DNA from: an uncultured Rhodospirillales bacterium
GTDB taxonomy: Bacteria > Pseudomonadota > Alphaproteobacteria > Acetobacterales > Acetobacteraceae
NCBI GenBank assembly: GCA_903844135.1
Contig: CAIMSN010000007.1
Coordinates: 1 to 62,482, forward strand
DNA length: 62,482 nt
Direction of reading: 5' to 3'
Under the pieces are notes generated by a model. It was not told the DNA's origin, ran no database searches, and saw only the letters and a list, made by a program, of their open reading frames with translations. A program made the translations under genes and the position numbers. Shown in pieces: positions 47,413-56,861 of the stretch; the first letter of the stretch is position 1, and every line of letters starts with the position of its first letter.

Positions 47413-48451
47413 ACCCGCCACCCAGCACCCGGCTGCCCTGGTAGAACACGCAGGCCTGCCCCGGCGCCGGCAGCGCCGGTAGGTCGAGCCGCACCCGATC
47501 GCCGTCGATGACCGCGCCGCGCACCGGCTCGCGGGCGCGCAACTGCACCTGGCAGGCGAGCGGCGCGGCCGGGGCCGGGATCAGCCAGTTCACGTCGCGC
47601 AGCGAGAATTCGGTCTCGGTCGCCCGGTCGCGCGGTCCGACCACGATGCGTCGCGTCGCGGGCTCGAGCGCCACCACCTGCTGGCGCGACCCGTCCTGCA
47701 TCGCGGCATTGCCGAGCCGCCTGGACTGGCCGACGGTGTAGCGCGCCAGCCCGTCATGGCGGCCGAGCACCCGGCCGTCGCGATCGACGATCTCTCCGGG
47801 CAGGGCGGTCTCCGGACGCAGGGTCTCGACCAGGGCGGCGTAGGAGCCGTCCGGCACGAAGCAAAGATCCTGGCTGTCCGGCTTGGCGGCGACGCCAAGC
47901 CCGTGGCGCGCCGCCTCGGCGCGGACCGCATCCTTGTCCGGCATGTCGCCGAGCGGGAACCGCAGGAAGGCGAGCTGGTCGCGGGTGGTGCCGAACAGGA
48001 ACCAGCTCTGGTCCCGCCCGGCATCGCGCGGCCGGTGCATCTCCGGGCCGGAGACGGTCTCGACGCGTCGCACGTAATGGCCGGTGGCCATCGCTTCGCA
48101 GCCGAGGTCGCGGGCCAGGCCCAGCAGGTCGGTGAACTTCACCCCCTGGTTGCAGGCGATGCACGGCACCGGGGTCTCGCCGGCGGCGTAGGAATCGGCG
48201 AAGGCGGTGATCACGCTGTCGCGGAAGCGCTGCTCGGCGTCGATGACGTAATGCGGCATGCCGAGCCGGTCGGCGACCCGGCGCGCATCGTGGATGTCGT
48301 CGCCGGCGCAGCAGGCGCCCTTGCGCTTGGCCGCCGCGCCGTGGTCGTACAACTGCAGCGTCGCGCCGATCGCCTCGTGGCCCTGCGCCACCAGCATCGC
48401 CGCGACCACGCTGCTGTCCACGCCTCCGGACATGGCGACCAGGATGCGCAT
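47393..48451 (-). CDS. mnmA: tRNA-specific 2-thiouridylase MnmA
   Basis: A 352-residue enzyme that thiolates U34 of tRNAs for Glu, Gln and Lys. The PP-loop VAMSGGVDSSVVAAML binds ATP; catalytic cysteines are in PVPCIACNQGVKF and SQDLCFVPDG; the C-terminal beta-barrel domain ends GQACVFYQGSRVLGGGFI. The cysteine desulfurase and ferredoxin genes upstream on the same strand form a sulfur-relay neighbourhood. Confidence 0.96.
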   Translation of the reverse strand: MRILVAMSGGVDSSVVAAMLVAQGHEAIGATLQLYDHGAAAKRKGACCAGDDIHDARRVADRLGMPHYVIDAEQRFRDSVITAFADSYAAGETPVPCIACNQGVKFTDLLGLARDLGCEAMATGHYVRRVETVSGPEMHRPRDAGRDQSWFLFGTTRDQLAFLRFPLGDMPDKDAVRAEAARHGLGVAAKPDSQDLCFVPDGSYAALVETLRPETALPGEIVDRDGRVLGRHDGLARYTVGQSRRLGNAAMQDGSRQQVVALEPATRRIVVGPRDRATETEFSLRDVNWLIPAPAAPLACQVQLRAREPVRGAVIDGDRVRLDLPALPAPGQACVFYQGSRVLGGGFIRRAA

Positions 48452-48460
48452 GACGCGGAC

Positions 48461-48775
48461 TCAGCCGGTCCTGGGCAGGCGCACCGTCAGCCCGTCGAGC
48501 GCGTCGCTCATGACGATCTGGCAGCCGAGCCGGGAGGTCTTTTCCAGGCCGAAGGCGAGGTCGAGCATGTCCTCCTCGTCCTCGGTCGGCTTGGCGAGCT
48601 TGTCGGCCCAGGCCGGATCGATCACCACATGGCAGGTGGCGCAGGCCAGCGAGCCCTCGCAGGCGCCTTCCAGGTCGATGTCGTGGCGATGCGCGATCTC
48701 CAGCACCGAGAGGCCGGTCTTGGCCTCGACGATGCGGGTGCTGCCATCGCGCTGGATGAAGGTCATGCTCGGCAT
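48461..48775 (-). CDS. [2Fe-2S] ferredoxin, adrenodoxin type
   Basis: A 104-residue ferredoxin with cluster ligands in [10 protein letters not shown] (C-x5-C-x2-C) and a fourth in [19 protein letters not shown] is the acidic interaction helix typical of ISC-type ferredoxins. Nine nt upstream of mnmA and 8 nt downstream of a cysteine desulfurase gene, so it probably supplies electrons for Fe-S assembly or sulfur transfer. Confidence 0.92.
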   Translation of the reverse strand: MPSMTFIQRDGSTRIVEAKTGLSVLEIAHRHDIDLEGACEGSLACATCHVVIDPAWADKLAKPTEDEEDMLDLAFGLEKTSRLGCQIVMSDALDGLTVRLPRTG

Positions 48776-48783
48776 CGTCGCCC

Positions 48784-49965
48784 TCAGATCACACGGGAGG
48801 CGGCGGCCTGGACAGCGTGGCCCAGCATGGCCACCGCCCGGTCAAGCTCGCCGGCGGAGGTAAAGCGTCCGATCGCCAGGCGCAAGCTCGATGCGGCCTG
48901 GGCGGCGTCGAGCCCCATCGCGGTCAGCACGTGCGACGGCGCCAGCTCGGCGGCGGCGCAGGCCGAGCCGGTCGAGACGCAGAGCTCCGGCGCGGCCGCC
49001 ATCAGGTCGCGCGCGGCGAGGCCGGGAAAGCGCAGATTGAGGTTGCCGGCGATCCGCGCCTCCAGGCTGCCGTTCAGCGCCAGGCCGGGAAAGATCACCT
49101 GCAGCCCGGCGAGCAGGGTGTCGCGCAGGGCGGCGATGCGCGCGGTCTCGGTCTCGCGTTCCGCCTGCGCCAGCCGCGCCGCCTCGCCCAGCCCGACCAC
49201 CAGCGGCACCGGCAGGGTGCCGGAGCGCAGGCCGCGCTCCTGGCCGCCGCCGGAGAACAGCGGCGCCAGCCTGACCCGCGGCCGGCGCCGCACATAGAGC
49301 GCGCCGACGCCCTTCGGACCGTACATCTTGTGCGCGCTGACCGAGGCCAGATCGAGATCGAGCGCCGCCACGTCGAGCGCGATCTTGCCCGACGCCTGGG
49401 CGAGGTCGCTGTGCAGCAGCGCGCCGGCCTGGCGCACCAGCGGCGCCAGCGCGGCCAGGTCCTGGATCACCCCGGTCTCGTTGTTGACCGCCATGATGCT
49501 GACCAGCAGCGTCGGCACCGCGAGCGCCTCGCGCAGCCGCTCGGGATCGAGCAGCCCGTCGGCCCGCACCGGCAGGATCACCGGCTCGAAGCCCTCGGCG
49601 CGCAGGTCGCGGACGCTCTCCAGCACGCAGGGATGTTCGGTAGCGACGGTGACCAGGCGACGGCGCGGATCGCCGGCGGCGAGCGCGTGACGGGCGGCGC
49701 CCTTGATCGCCAGGTTGTTGGATTCGGTGGCGCCGGAGGTGAACACCAGCGTGCGCGGATCGGCGCCGAGCAGCAGCGCCAGTTCGCCGCGCGCCGCCTC
49801 CACCGCGTCGGCGGCGTCCTGGCCCATGCGGTGTTCGGTGCCGTGCGGATTGCCGAACAAGGTCGAGAACCAGGGCCGCATCGCCGCGACGACGCGCGGA
49901 TCGCAGGCGGTGGTGGCCTGGTTGTCGAGATAGATCATGCCGTCGGTCTGGCCTTGCCGGCTCAT
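48784..49965 (-). CDS. Cysteine desulfurase (IscS/NifS type)
   Basis: A 393-residue PLP enzyme. It begins [17 protein letters not shown] after a short tail, and holds [15 protein letters not shown], the PLP lysine in [16 protein letters not shown], and the sulfur-carrying cysteine in [18 protein letters not shown]. It mobilises sulfur from cysteine. The ATG at 49965 overlaps the stop of the preceding desulfurase gene (ATGA); the later methionine at 49938 is an alternative. Confidence 0.93.
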   Translation of the reverse strand: MSRQGQTDGMIYLDNQATTACDPRVVAAMRPWFSTLFGNPHGTEHRMGQDAADAVEAARGELALLLGADPRTLVFTSGATESNNLAIKGAARHALAAGDPRRRLVTVATEHPCVLESVRDLRAEGFEPVILPVRADGLLDPERLREALAVPTLLVSIMAVNNETGVIQDLAALAPLVRQAGALLHSDLAQASGKIALDVAALDLDLASVSAHKMYGPKGVGALYVRRRPRVRLAPLFSGGGQERGLRSGTLPVPLVVGLGEAARLAQAERETETARIAALRDTLLAGLQVIFPGLALNGSLEARIAGNLNLRFPGLAARDLMAAAPELCVSTGSACAAAELAPSHVLTAMGLDAAQAASSLRLAIGRFTSAGELDRAVAMLGHAVQAAASRVI

Positions 49966-51089
49966 GCCGGCAGTCTCGCCATCCCGGCCTGCATGCGGCG
50001 ATACGCGTCGATGAACGACGCGATGTCGGTCTCTGCGGCGTTCCAGGGCAGCGACACCCGGATCGCCTCTCCGGCCAGCGTGCCGAGACCCATCGCCTCC
50101 AGCACGTGGCTGCGCGCGACCTTGCCGGACGAGCAGGCGGCGCCGGCCGAGACGGCGAAGCCGGCCAGGTCGAGCGCGATGAGCTGGGTCTCGGCGCGCC
50201 GGCCCGGCAGCGCCAGGCAGGCGGTGTTGGCCAGGCGTGTGACGCTCTCGCCAACAAGGATCGCCCCCGCCTCGACGGCCGCCTGCTCGATCCGGTCGCG
50301 CCAGACGGCCAGCACCTCCTGCCGGGCGAGGTCGGCGCAGGCGGCGTCGCAGGCGGCGGCGAAACCGGCGATCGCCGGCAGCGACGGGGTGCCGCCGCGC
50401 CGGCCACGCTCCTGGCCGCCGCCGGCGATCGACGGCGACAGCGCGAAGCCCTGCACCGAGCCGGCGAGCAGCAGCGCCCCCGCACCTTTCGGTCCGCCCA
50501 GCTTGTGACCGGAGACCGCCATGCTGTCGGCGCCGCTCGACTGCATCGTGAGCGCCACGCGACCGGCCGCCTGCACCGCATCGACATGCAGCCGCGCGCC
50601 ATGGCGACGGCACAGCGCGGCGAGGGAGGCGAGCGGATGCAGCACGCCGGTCTCGTTGTTGGCGGCCATCAGGCAGACCAGCGCCGGACGCTCCGATTCG
50701 GACAAAGCGGCGTCGAGGGTGGCGGGATCGAGGGTTCCGTCCGGGCGCACCGGGAGAACGGTCGCGCCGGGCGCGGCCGCGCGCACCGCGTCGTGCTCGG
50801 TGGCGCCGATCAGCAGGCGACGCCCGGCGCCGAGTCCGGCGATCGCCAGCGCGTTGCTCTCGGTGCCGCCGGAGGTGAACACCAGCCCGGCCGGATCGGC
50901 GCCCAGGCAGGCGGCGATTCGTTCGCGCGCCTGTTCCAGCATCGCCCTGGCGGCCCGGCCGGCGGCATGCACCGAGGACGGGTTGCCGGACAGCGCCAGC
51001 GCCGACAGCACGGCGTCACGCGCCTGCGGGCGCAGCGGCTCGCTGGCATTGGCGTCGAGATAGACCAAGCGCGGACCCGGGCCGCTCAT
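49962..51089 (-). CDS. Second cysteine desulfurase (NifS/IscS-like)
   Basis: A 375-residue paralogue of the downstream desulfurase. LVYLDANASEPLRPQARDAV, FTSGGTESNALAIAGL, the PLP lysine in VSGHKLGGPKGAGALLL, and the active cysteine in VSAGAACSSGKVARSHVLEA are present, so it looks active. Two adjacent desulfurases suggest division of labour, for example one for Fe-S clusters and one for tRNA thiolation through mnmA. No iscU, sufBCD or iscR gene is in the window. Confidence 0.92.
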   Translation of the reverse strand: MSGPGPRLVYLDANASEPLRPQARDAVLSALALSGNPSSVHAAGRAARAMLEQARERIAACLGADPAGLVFTSGGTESNALAIAGLGAGRRLLIGATEHDAVRAAAPGATVLPVRPDGTLDPATLDAALSESERPALVCLMAANNETGVLHPLASLAALCRRHGARLHVDAVQAAGRVALTMQSSGADSMAVSGHKLGGPKGAGALLLAGSVQGFALSPSIAGGGQERGRRGGTPSLPAIAGFAAACDAACADLARQEVLAVWRDRIEQAAVEAGAILVGESVTRLANTACLALPGRRAETQLIALDLAGFAVSAGAACSSGKVARSHVLEAMGLGTLAGEAIRVSLPWNAAETDIASFIDAYRRMQAGMARLPA

Positions 51090-51479
51090 CCTGCTCGTGC
51101 TCCGCCCATGGGTTTGGTCTCTGCGTTACCTTCTCTTCGAGGGTCGTGCGCTATTCCGTTGGCATCGCTCGGTCCGCCCCGGTATAGAAGGGCAACGCAC
51201 GTTCGGCTGACAAGGAGTGTATCGGGTTTGGTCAAGCACCCGAGCAACCGGGCGTTGTATTGTCCCCCACCCCCCTCAATGGAGACCCGCGTCGAACGCA
51301 CCCGTGATCTGCGGGGGCTTTGAAACAGGGTGGTTCATGCGCCATATCCATCGCTCGGCGCGTCGGGATCGCCTTCTGCCATTCGCCAGACGACATCGCG
51401 GGGCATCGCCGTCGTCGCATGCACATTAACAGTCTGACGCTCATGCCAGCGAGCGCAGCACTCAGAATCGCGGGATATC
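51090..51479. other. Intergenic region between divergent desulfurase and hydrolase genes
   Basis: This 390-nt gap carries no recognisable gene. A minus-strand ORF (51086-51301) shows no family features. The segment probably holds the divergent promoters; a TTGTCA followed by a TATACC-like box on the minus strand near 51181-51215 is too poorly spaced to call. Confidence 0.5.
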
Positions 51480-52145
51480 ATGCCTGAGGTGATGTTCGCC
51501 GGCCCAGACGGCCGGCTCGAAGGGCGCTACCATCATTCCGGCGAGAGCAACGCACCGCTCGCCCTCATCCTGCATCCGCACCCGCTGCATGGCGGGACGA
51601 TGAACAACCGCATCACCTATGCGATGTACCGCAGCTTCGAGAAGCTCGGCTTCTCGACCATGCGGTTCAACTTCCGCGGCGTCGGGCGCAGCCAGGGTCG
51701 CTACGATGGCGGGATCGGCGAGATCTCCGATGCCGCTGCGGCGCTGGACTGGATGCAGATGGTCAATCCGAACTCCGGCGGGCTGTGGATCGCCGGCTAT
51801 TCGTTCGGCGCCTTCGTCGGCATGCAGTTGCTGATGCGCCGTCCGGAGATCTCCGGCTGGATCAGCGTCGCCCCGCCGGCCAACCACTACGATTTCGGTT
51901 TCCTGGCGCCCTGTCCGTGCGGCGGCCTGATGCTGCATGGCGACGCCGACGAGCTGGTGCCGGAGCCGGCGGTGCGCAAGCTGGTGGACAAGCTCAACAC
52001 CCAGAAGGGCGTGACCATCGACTACCGGGTCTATCAGGGCGCCGACCACGTGTTCGCCAGCCATGCCGACACCGTGTCGGTGGCGGTCGAGGACTATGTC
52101 GGCAAGATCGTCGCCCGCAAGGCGCTGGCGCTGGCCGCCGACTAG
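51480..52145 (+). CDS. Alpha/beta hydrolase
   Basis: A 221-residue serine hydrolase of the small dienelactone-hydrolase-like type. LILHPHPLHGGTMNNR forms the oxyanion region, GYSFGAFVGMQLL the nucleophile elbow (GxSxG), HGDADELVP the acid and GADHVFASH the catalytic histidine. Substrate unknown. The stop overlaps the convergent anmK end by 4 nt. Confidence 0.88.
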   Translation: MPEVMFAGPDGRLEGRYHHSGESNAPLALILHPHPLHGGTMNNRITYAMYRSFEKLGFSTMRFNFRGVGRSQGRYDGGIGEISDAAAALDWMQMVNPNSGGLWIAGYSFGAFVGMQLLMRRPEISGWISVAPPANHYDFGFLAPCPCGGLMLHGDADELVPEPAVRKLVDKLNTQKGVTIDYRVYQGADHVFASHADTVSVAVEDYVGKIVARKALALAAD

Positions 52146-53224
52146 CTCCTGCTCGGGGCGACGATCCGGCCGCCCGCGGCCGGCGCCCCGACTCCGGTGG
52201 TGCCGGGAAAGGAGAGCGGCAGCCCCGCCTCCACCCGCGCCGCCAGATAGGCGAAGCATTGCGCCTCGAGCGCATCGCCGTCCCATCCGACGCTCTCCAC
52301 CGCATCGACCGGCACCCCCAGGCGCGCCCGCAAGGCGCGCATGAGCGCCGGGTTGTGCCGTCCGCCGCCGCAGACCAGCCAGCGCGCGGCGGGTGCGGGC
52401 AGGATGGTGCCGGCCACCGCGGCGGCGGTGAAGTCGGTCAGGGTGGCGGCGCCGTCGGCGGGCGAGAGCGGCGCGACCGCGTCCAGCGCCGCGTGGAACG
52501 ACTGCCGGTCGAGCGATTTCGGCGCCGGACGGGCAAAGAACGGGTGCGACAGCAGCGCCGCCAGTCTTGCGCGGTCGACCTGGCCGGCCGAGGCCAGCGC
52601 GCCGTCGCGGTCGCACGGGATGCCGGTATGGCGCATCGCCCAGTCGTCCAGCAGCGCGTTGCCCGGCCCGGTGTCGCAGGCGACCAGCTCGCCCTGCGGG
52701 CCGATCCAGGTCAGGTTGCCGACGCCGCCGAGATTCAGCACCGCCAGCGGGCCGGCTGAAGGCCCGGGCAGAGCGGCCGCCAGCGCCGCGTGATAGACCG
52801 GGACCAGGGGTGCGCCCTGTCCGCCGGCGGCGACGTCGGCGGAGCGGAAATCGCAGGCGACCGGCAGGCCGGTCTCGGTCGCGAGCAGGGCGGCGTCGCC
52901 GATCTGCCAGGTGCGGCGCCGCTCCGGCCGATGCAGGATGGTCTGGCCATGGAAGCCGATCAGGGATGCCGGCTCGTCCAGGGCGCGGACCGCGTCGGCA
53001 TGCACCAGGGTGAGGGCGCGCTCCAGGCGCAGCAATTCGGGATCGGCGGCGCCGATGTTGTCGGCGCGATCGAGCAAAGCGCGGAGCGCGGTGCGCAGCG
53101 CCGGCGGATAGGGCAGCGTCAGCGAGCGGCCGAAGCCGGCGATCCGCACGCCGTCGGTCTCGACCAGGGACGCATCCACGCCGTCGAGCGAGGTGCCGCT
53201 CATCAACCCGATCACCCTGCGCAT
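52142..53224 (-). CDS. anmK: Anhydro-N-acetylmuramic acid kinase
   Basis: A 360-residue sugar kinase of peptidoglycan recycling that opens and phosphorylates 1,6-anhydroMurNAc to MurNAc-6-phosphate. The phosphate loop VIGLMSGTSLDGVDASLV, GFHGQTILHRP, LNLGGVGNLTWIG, and VCGGGRHNPALM are diagnostic. The ATG at 53224 directly precedes the conserved N-terminus. Divergent from tyrS, as is common in alphaproteobacteria. Confidence 0.95.
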   Translation of the reverse strand: MRRVIGLMSGTSLDGVDASLVETDGVRIAGFGRSLTLPYPPALRTALRALLDRADNIGAADPELLRLERALTLVHADAVRALDEPASLIGFHGQTILHRPERRRTWQIGDAALLATETGLPVACDFRSADVAAGGQGAPLVPVYHAALAAALPGPSAGPLAVLNLGGVGNLTWIGPQGELVACDTGPGNALLDDWAMRHTGIPCDRDGALASAGQVDRARLAALLSHPFFARPAPKSLDRQSFHAALDAVAPLSPADGAATLTDFTAAAVAGTILPAPAARWLVCGGGRHNPALMRALRARLGVPVDAVESVGWDGDALEAQCFAYLAARVEAGLPLSFPGTTGVGAPAAGGRIVAPSRS

Positions 53225-53279
53225 CGCCGCGCCTCCCCCGAACCGCCGCGCCATGCTACAGCACCGACGACGCCCGACC

Positions 53280-54578
53280 ATGTTAGTGACCGAGATGCCG
53301 AACAGCGATTTCCTGGCCGAGGCGCATGCCCGCGGCTTCGTGTTCCAGTGCACCGACGAGGCCGCGCTCGATGCGGCGCTGCTGGCCGGGCGCGTCTCGG
53401 CCTATACCGGCTTCGATCTGACCGCGGACAGCCTGCATGTCGGCTCCATGGTGCAGATCATGCTGCTGCGCCTGCTGCAGCGGCACGGACATCGCCCGGT
53501 GCTGCTGCTGGGCGGCGGCACCACCAAGATCGGCGACCCGTCCGGCAAGGAGGAGGCCCGCCTGCTGCTCACCCCGGAGCGGATCGCGGAGAACGGGCGC
53601 GGCATCCTGTCGATCCTGCGGCGATTCGTGCGGCTCGACGGCGACGATCCGGCGCTGATCGCCGACAATGCCGACTGGCTGGACCGGCTCGGCTATATCG
53701 AGCTGCTGCGCGAGGTCGGCCAGCATTTCTCGATCAGCCGCATGCTCTCGGCCGACAGCGTCCGGCTTCGGCTGGAGCGCGAGCAGGGGCTGAGCTTCCT
53801 GGAGTTCAACTACGCGATCCTGCAGAGCTACGATTTCCGCGAGCTCAACCGGCGCCATGGCGTGTGCCTGCAGATGGGCGGCTCGGACCAGTGGGGCAAC
53901 ATCGTCTCCGGCGTAGACCTGGTGCGGCGCACCGACCAGACGCAGGTGTTCGGCCTGACCACGCCGCTGATCGCCACCGCGTCCGGCGCCAAGATGGGCA
54001 AGACCGCGTCCGGCGCGGTCTGGCTGTCGGCCGACCGGGTGTCGCCGTTCGACTACTGGCAGTTCTGGCGCAACACCGAGGACGCCGATGTCGGCCGCTT
54101 CCTGCGCATGTTCACCGACCTGCCGGTGGAGGAGTGCGACCGGCTCGGCGCGCTCCAGGGCGCCGAGATCAACGAGGCGAAGAAGATCCTGGCCACCGAG
54201 GCGACCGCGCTCTGCCACGGGCGCGACATCGCCGTGGAGATCGCCGAGACCGCGCGCCGCGGCTATGAACAAGGCGAGCTAACGCATGGCGCGTTGCCCG
54301 TCTACAACTTGCCGGACGCGATGCCGAAGGCTGGAATCCCACTCGTGCGGCTGCTCACGCAATCTGGACTGGTTCTCAGCAACAGCGAAGCTAGACGCCT
54401 GATACGCGGCGGAGGTGCACGCGTTAATGACGAACCGGTTTTTAACGAGGCGCATACAGTATCAATTGCTGACCTTATTGAGGGAGGAGTGAAGCTCTCT
54501 TCAGGACGCAAGCGTCACTTGCTCGTCAAGGCAAGGGGAGAACGTCCCGACGATGCTGCCTCCCGCCCGGCGGACTAA
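53280..54578 (+). CDS. tyrS: Tyrosyl-tRNA synthetase with a 3' end of foreign composition
   Basis: A 432-residue class I synthetase. YTGFDLTADSLHVGSMVQIM contains the HIGH-equivalent (HVGS), MGGSDQWGN the tyrosine site, and ASGAKMGKTASG the KMSKS-equivalent (KMGKT). The C-terminal S4 RNA-binding domain covers about residues 355-425 (AGIPLVRLLTQSGLVLSNSE ... SGRKRHLLVKA). Up to about 54,275 codon use is GC-rich like the rest of the window; after that it switches to AT-rich codons (CTA, GTT, ATA, TCA, TTT). The ORF is intact, so a recombination joined a foreign 3' end in frame. The start could also be 53295. Confidence 0.95.
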   Translation: MLVTEMPNSDFLAEAHARGFVFQCTDEAALDAALLAGRVSAYTGFDLTADSLHVGSMVQIMLLRLLQRHGHRPVLLLGGGTTKIGDPSGKEEARLLLTPERIAENGRGILSILRRFVRLDGDDPALIADNADWLDRLGYIELLREVGQHFSISRMLSADSVRLRLEREQGLSFLEFNYAILQSYDFRELNRRHGVCLQMGGSDQWGNIVSGVDLVRRTDQTQVFGLTTPLIATASGAKMGKTASGAVWLSADRVSPFDYWQFWRNTEDADVGRFLRMFTDLPVEECDRLGALQGAEINEAKKILATEATALCHGRDIAVEIAETARRGYEQGELTHGALPVYNLPDAMPKAGIPLVRLLTQSGLVLSNSEARRLIRGGGARVNDEPVFNEAHTVSIADLIEGGVKLSSGRKRHLLVKARGERPDDAASRPAD

Positions 54579-54653
54579 AGCTGAGACCGACAACCCTGTT
54601 GCACGGATAGACTTGCCCAGCAGAATTGTAACGGAGCAACTGCTTGTGCGACC

Positions 54654-56861
54654 TTACTGCACCTGACCTGCAAGAAGGAAAGTCGTAGCGCTGTCAATCG
54701 TGATGTCCGCTTTAGCGTAGACGGCCGCTGTAGTATGTGACATCGCACCGCTCCCGGCCTGTTCGAGCGTCAAACCAGCAGCGCCGGCAAAAGTCACAGT
54801 CCCACCTGCCGCTTGTAGAACCGAGACTTTGCAGCCAATTGGGAGGCCGGCCGGTATCGTGTACGTATGCGCGCTCTGGCTTGTATCCCGGATCGTGGTT
54901 CCACAATCCAAAGCCTGCATTGTATAGGCGCCGCTTCGGCTCCTCACAACATTGGCGATATCGGTCGCGGCGAGAGATCTGAAAGTTGGTGGCCCGGCTG
55001 TACTGGTAGGGCTCGCCAGCACGAGTGATGCAGGCTGACTGCCACTGACAACAAGCGTCGACGCCTGTACGGCTCCACTGACAGACAAATTTCCGGCGAC
55101 GGCTCCCCCGGATTGCGGCAAAGCGTTGGAGGCCACAGCGGCAAAGTGACTGATTGATTGGGCAGTACTGCCACCATCTGGGATCACAATCTGCGTGCTT
55201 GTGTCGCAGGTCAATCCAACACAAAGTATACCTGAAAAGTTCCCCGCCAAAGGCAGGTTTTGAAGGTTCGCCGGGACATAAAGTCGTCCTGATAATTTAT
55301 AGCTTGTCGGATTGTCGAATAAAGCGGACCCACTCACAACGATCTGATTTATATCGATATCGGTATTTCCGAGCGTTACCGAGTTTATGCTGCTGGCGGG
55401 GTCGATCGCGAAAATCGATCCGCTGGAGAAGGCACCGTTTTCCCGGTAGCGGAATCCTTCCATGTCGAATGCCGTAGATCCAGGTGCGCCGCTGATGGTG
55501 AAGACGTTCGTGATCGAAGACTCGCAATGCACGTCAAGGTCGAGCTGATCCAGGCTAGTTCCGTTGGCCTTGTATAGCTCGATCGCGCTTCGGACCTTCG
55601 ACGACGTTTCGATATTCGACACGTAACCAGACAAGACCCGCATGCGATGGGCGTCGGAAATCCACAACGGAATGCTGCCGACACCGGACGTTCCAAAAAC
55701 CGGGTTGAGGAACAGATTTTCATCGAAGCTCTGTCCGCTATCAACCGGCGCATTGACTGATATAAATTTTGATCCAACGTTGAAGTGGTTCACGCCATCT
55801 GCAATATAAGCGTAGGCGCCTGCTGAAGAATTTTCTATACGTGGACTAATCCAAAGACTGGTCTCCGCGTTATTGTTGAGTACCGCAGCCAAGCTAAAGT
55901 TACCAGCAGTTGAAAGGTTTTCAAATGAAAACCCGCCTGCCGAGCTTGTCGTGGTCGTCCCATTACGCCCCACCTGCAACCCAATTTTAGGCGGGGAAAA
56001 GAGATCGCCGTCTATTTCGACGTCGTGCCAATGTATGAACATTGACGCCAACGCGTCGACGACAATGTTGCCGGCGCCGAAACCGTGCAGATGCGAACCT
56101 TGGCCGCTGATATCAAAGCCAAACCACTGTATGCCTGTCAAGTTGATGCTTGTTACCAAATACTCGCCTGCGGGAAAGAATATGCTAGAGCTATATAATA
56201 AAGCTGACGCGCTATTGGTATTCTTGGATTCCGCATAGGCAATCGCGGCGTTGATCGCTACCGTGTTGTCGGTACCGGTCTCAACTGTGGTCTGCGGCGA
56301 GTTTCCGATCGACGCCGCACTCGATACATCTCCGATGCCGGTGACCGCAGTTCCCCTTATGGTGACATTGGTCTTCCCGTTCGGCTCGATTGAAACGATC
56401 TGCGAAACAAGCGCGGTGCCGTTCGGGCCAGCCCCCGGGATGATGATCGTCTGCCCGACGCTTGATCCGCCAAAACGATAGGCATTTGTGTAAAGCACTG
56501 AACTGCCCGCTGCCATCGCGAACGGTCCAACAAGATACGCGAGGTCGGACTTCGCCCCGAAGTCAGCAACGTTCACATGGTCGGAGAAGCGGGCCGCCAG
56601 GGTGCGAGGTATCGTCGAGCCTGATGCCCTGTAGATTGTAGACGAAGCGTCACCTCCTTGCGCCTGTAACGCACCTAAAGCCAAAGATTGTGCAGCTGCG
56701 GCAGACGACCTTGCGGTCGTATCGATCGACGTGGCACTTGGTTGCGAGCCTGCTGCCAATAGGGTTTGCAATTGCAATGCTGTTGGTCCGTCGGCACATG
56801 CCAACGGTGGTAAGCCAAGCATCATAACGAGGGACGTCGTCAGGCATACAATACGCAACAT
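54654..56861 (-). CDS. Secreted beta-helix, phage tailspike-like protein
   Basis: A 735-residue protein. A Sec signal peptide (IVCLTTSLVMMLGLPPLACA) precedes an Ala/Ser/Gln-rich region (about 25-85), then a pectate-lyase-3-type start (FSDHVNVADFGAKSD, later DNTVAINAAIAYAES and FFPAGEYLVTSINLTGI) and a long right-handed beta-helix. The last 100 residues (RSGAYTMQALDCGTTIRDTS, YTIPAGLPIGCKVSVLQAAG) resemble C-terminal parts of phage tail fibres. Phage tailspikes bind and cut polysaccharides; here the signal peptide suggests a host-exported glycan-binding or depolymerising surface protein. The start at 56861 is set by the signal peptide. Confidence 0.75.
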   Translation of the reverse strand: MLRIVCLTTSLVMMLGLPPLACADGPTALQLQTLLAAGSQPSATSIDTTARSSAAAAQSLALGALQAQGGDASSTIYRASGSTIPRTLAARFSDHVNVADFGAKSDLAYLVGPFAMAAGSSVLYTNAYRFGGSSVGQTIIIPGAGPNGTALVSQIVSIEPNGKTNVTIRGTAVTGIGDVSSAASIGNSPQTTVETGTDNTVAINAAIAYAESKNTNSASALLYSSSIFFPAGEYLVTSINLTGIQWFGFDISGQGSHLHGFGAGNIVVDALASMFIHWHDVEIDGDLFSPPKIGLQVGRNGTTTTSSAGGFSFENLSTAGNFSLAAVLNNNAETSLWISPRIENSSAGAYAYIADGVNHFNVGSKFISVNAPVDSGQSFDENLFLNPVFGTSGVGSIPLWISDAHRMRVLSGYVSNIETSSKVRSAIELYKANGTSLDQLDLDVHCESSITNVFTISGAPGSTAFDMEGFRYRENGAFSSGSIFAIDPASSINSVTLGNTDIDINQIVVSGSALFDNPTSYKLSGRLYVPANLQNLPLAGNFSGILCVGLTCDTSTQIVIPDGGSTAQSISHFAAVASNALPQSGGAVAGNLSVSGAVQASTLVVSGSQPASLVLASPTSTAGPPTFRSLAATDIANVVRSRSGAYTMQALDCGTTIRDTSQSAHTYTIPAGLPIGCKVSVLQAAGGTVTFAGAAGLTLEQAGSGAMSHTTAAVYAKADITIDSATTFLLAGQVQ

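Noticed and set aside
54579-54653. Possible tRNA or attachment site at the tyrS end of the island
   Set aside because: No cloverleaf or repeat of this sequence near 61,600-61,700 could be found, so site-specific integration is not supported.
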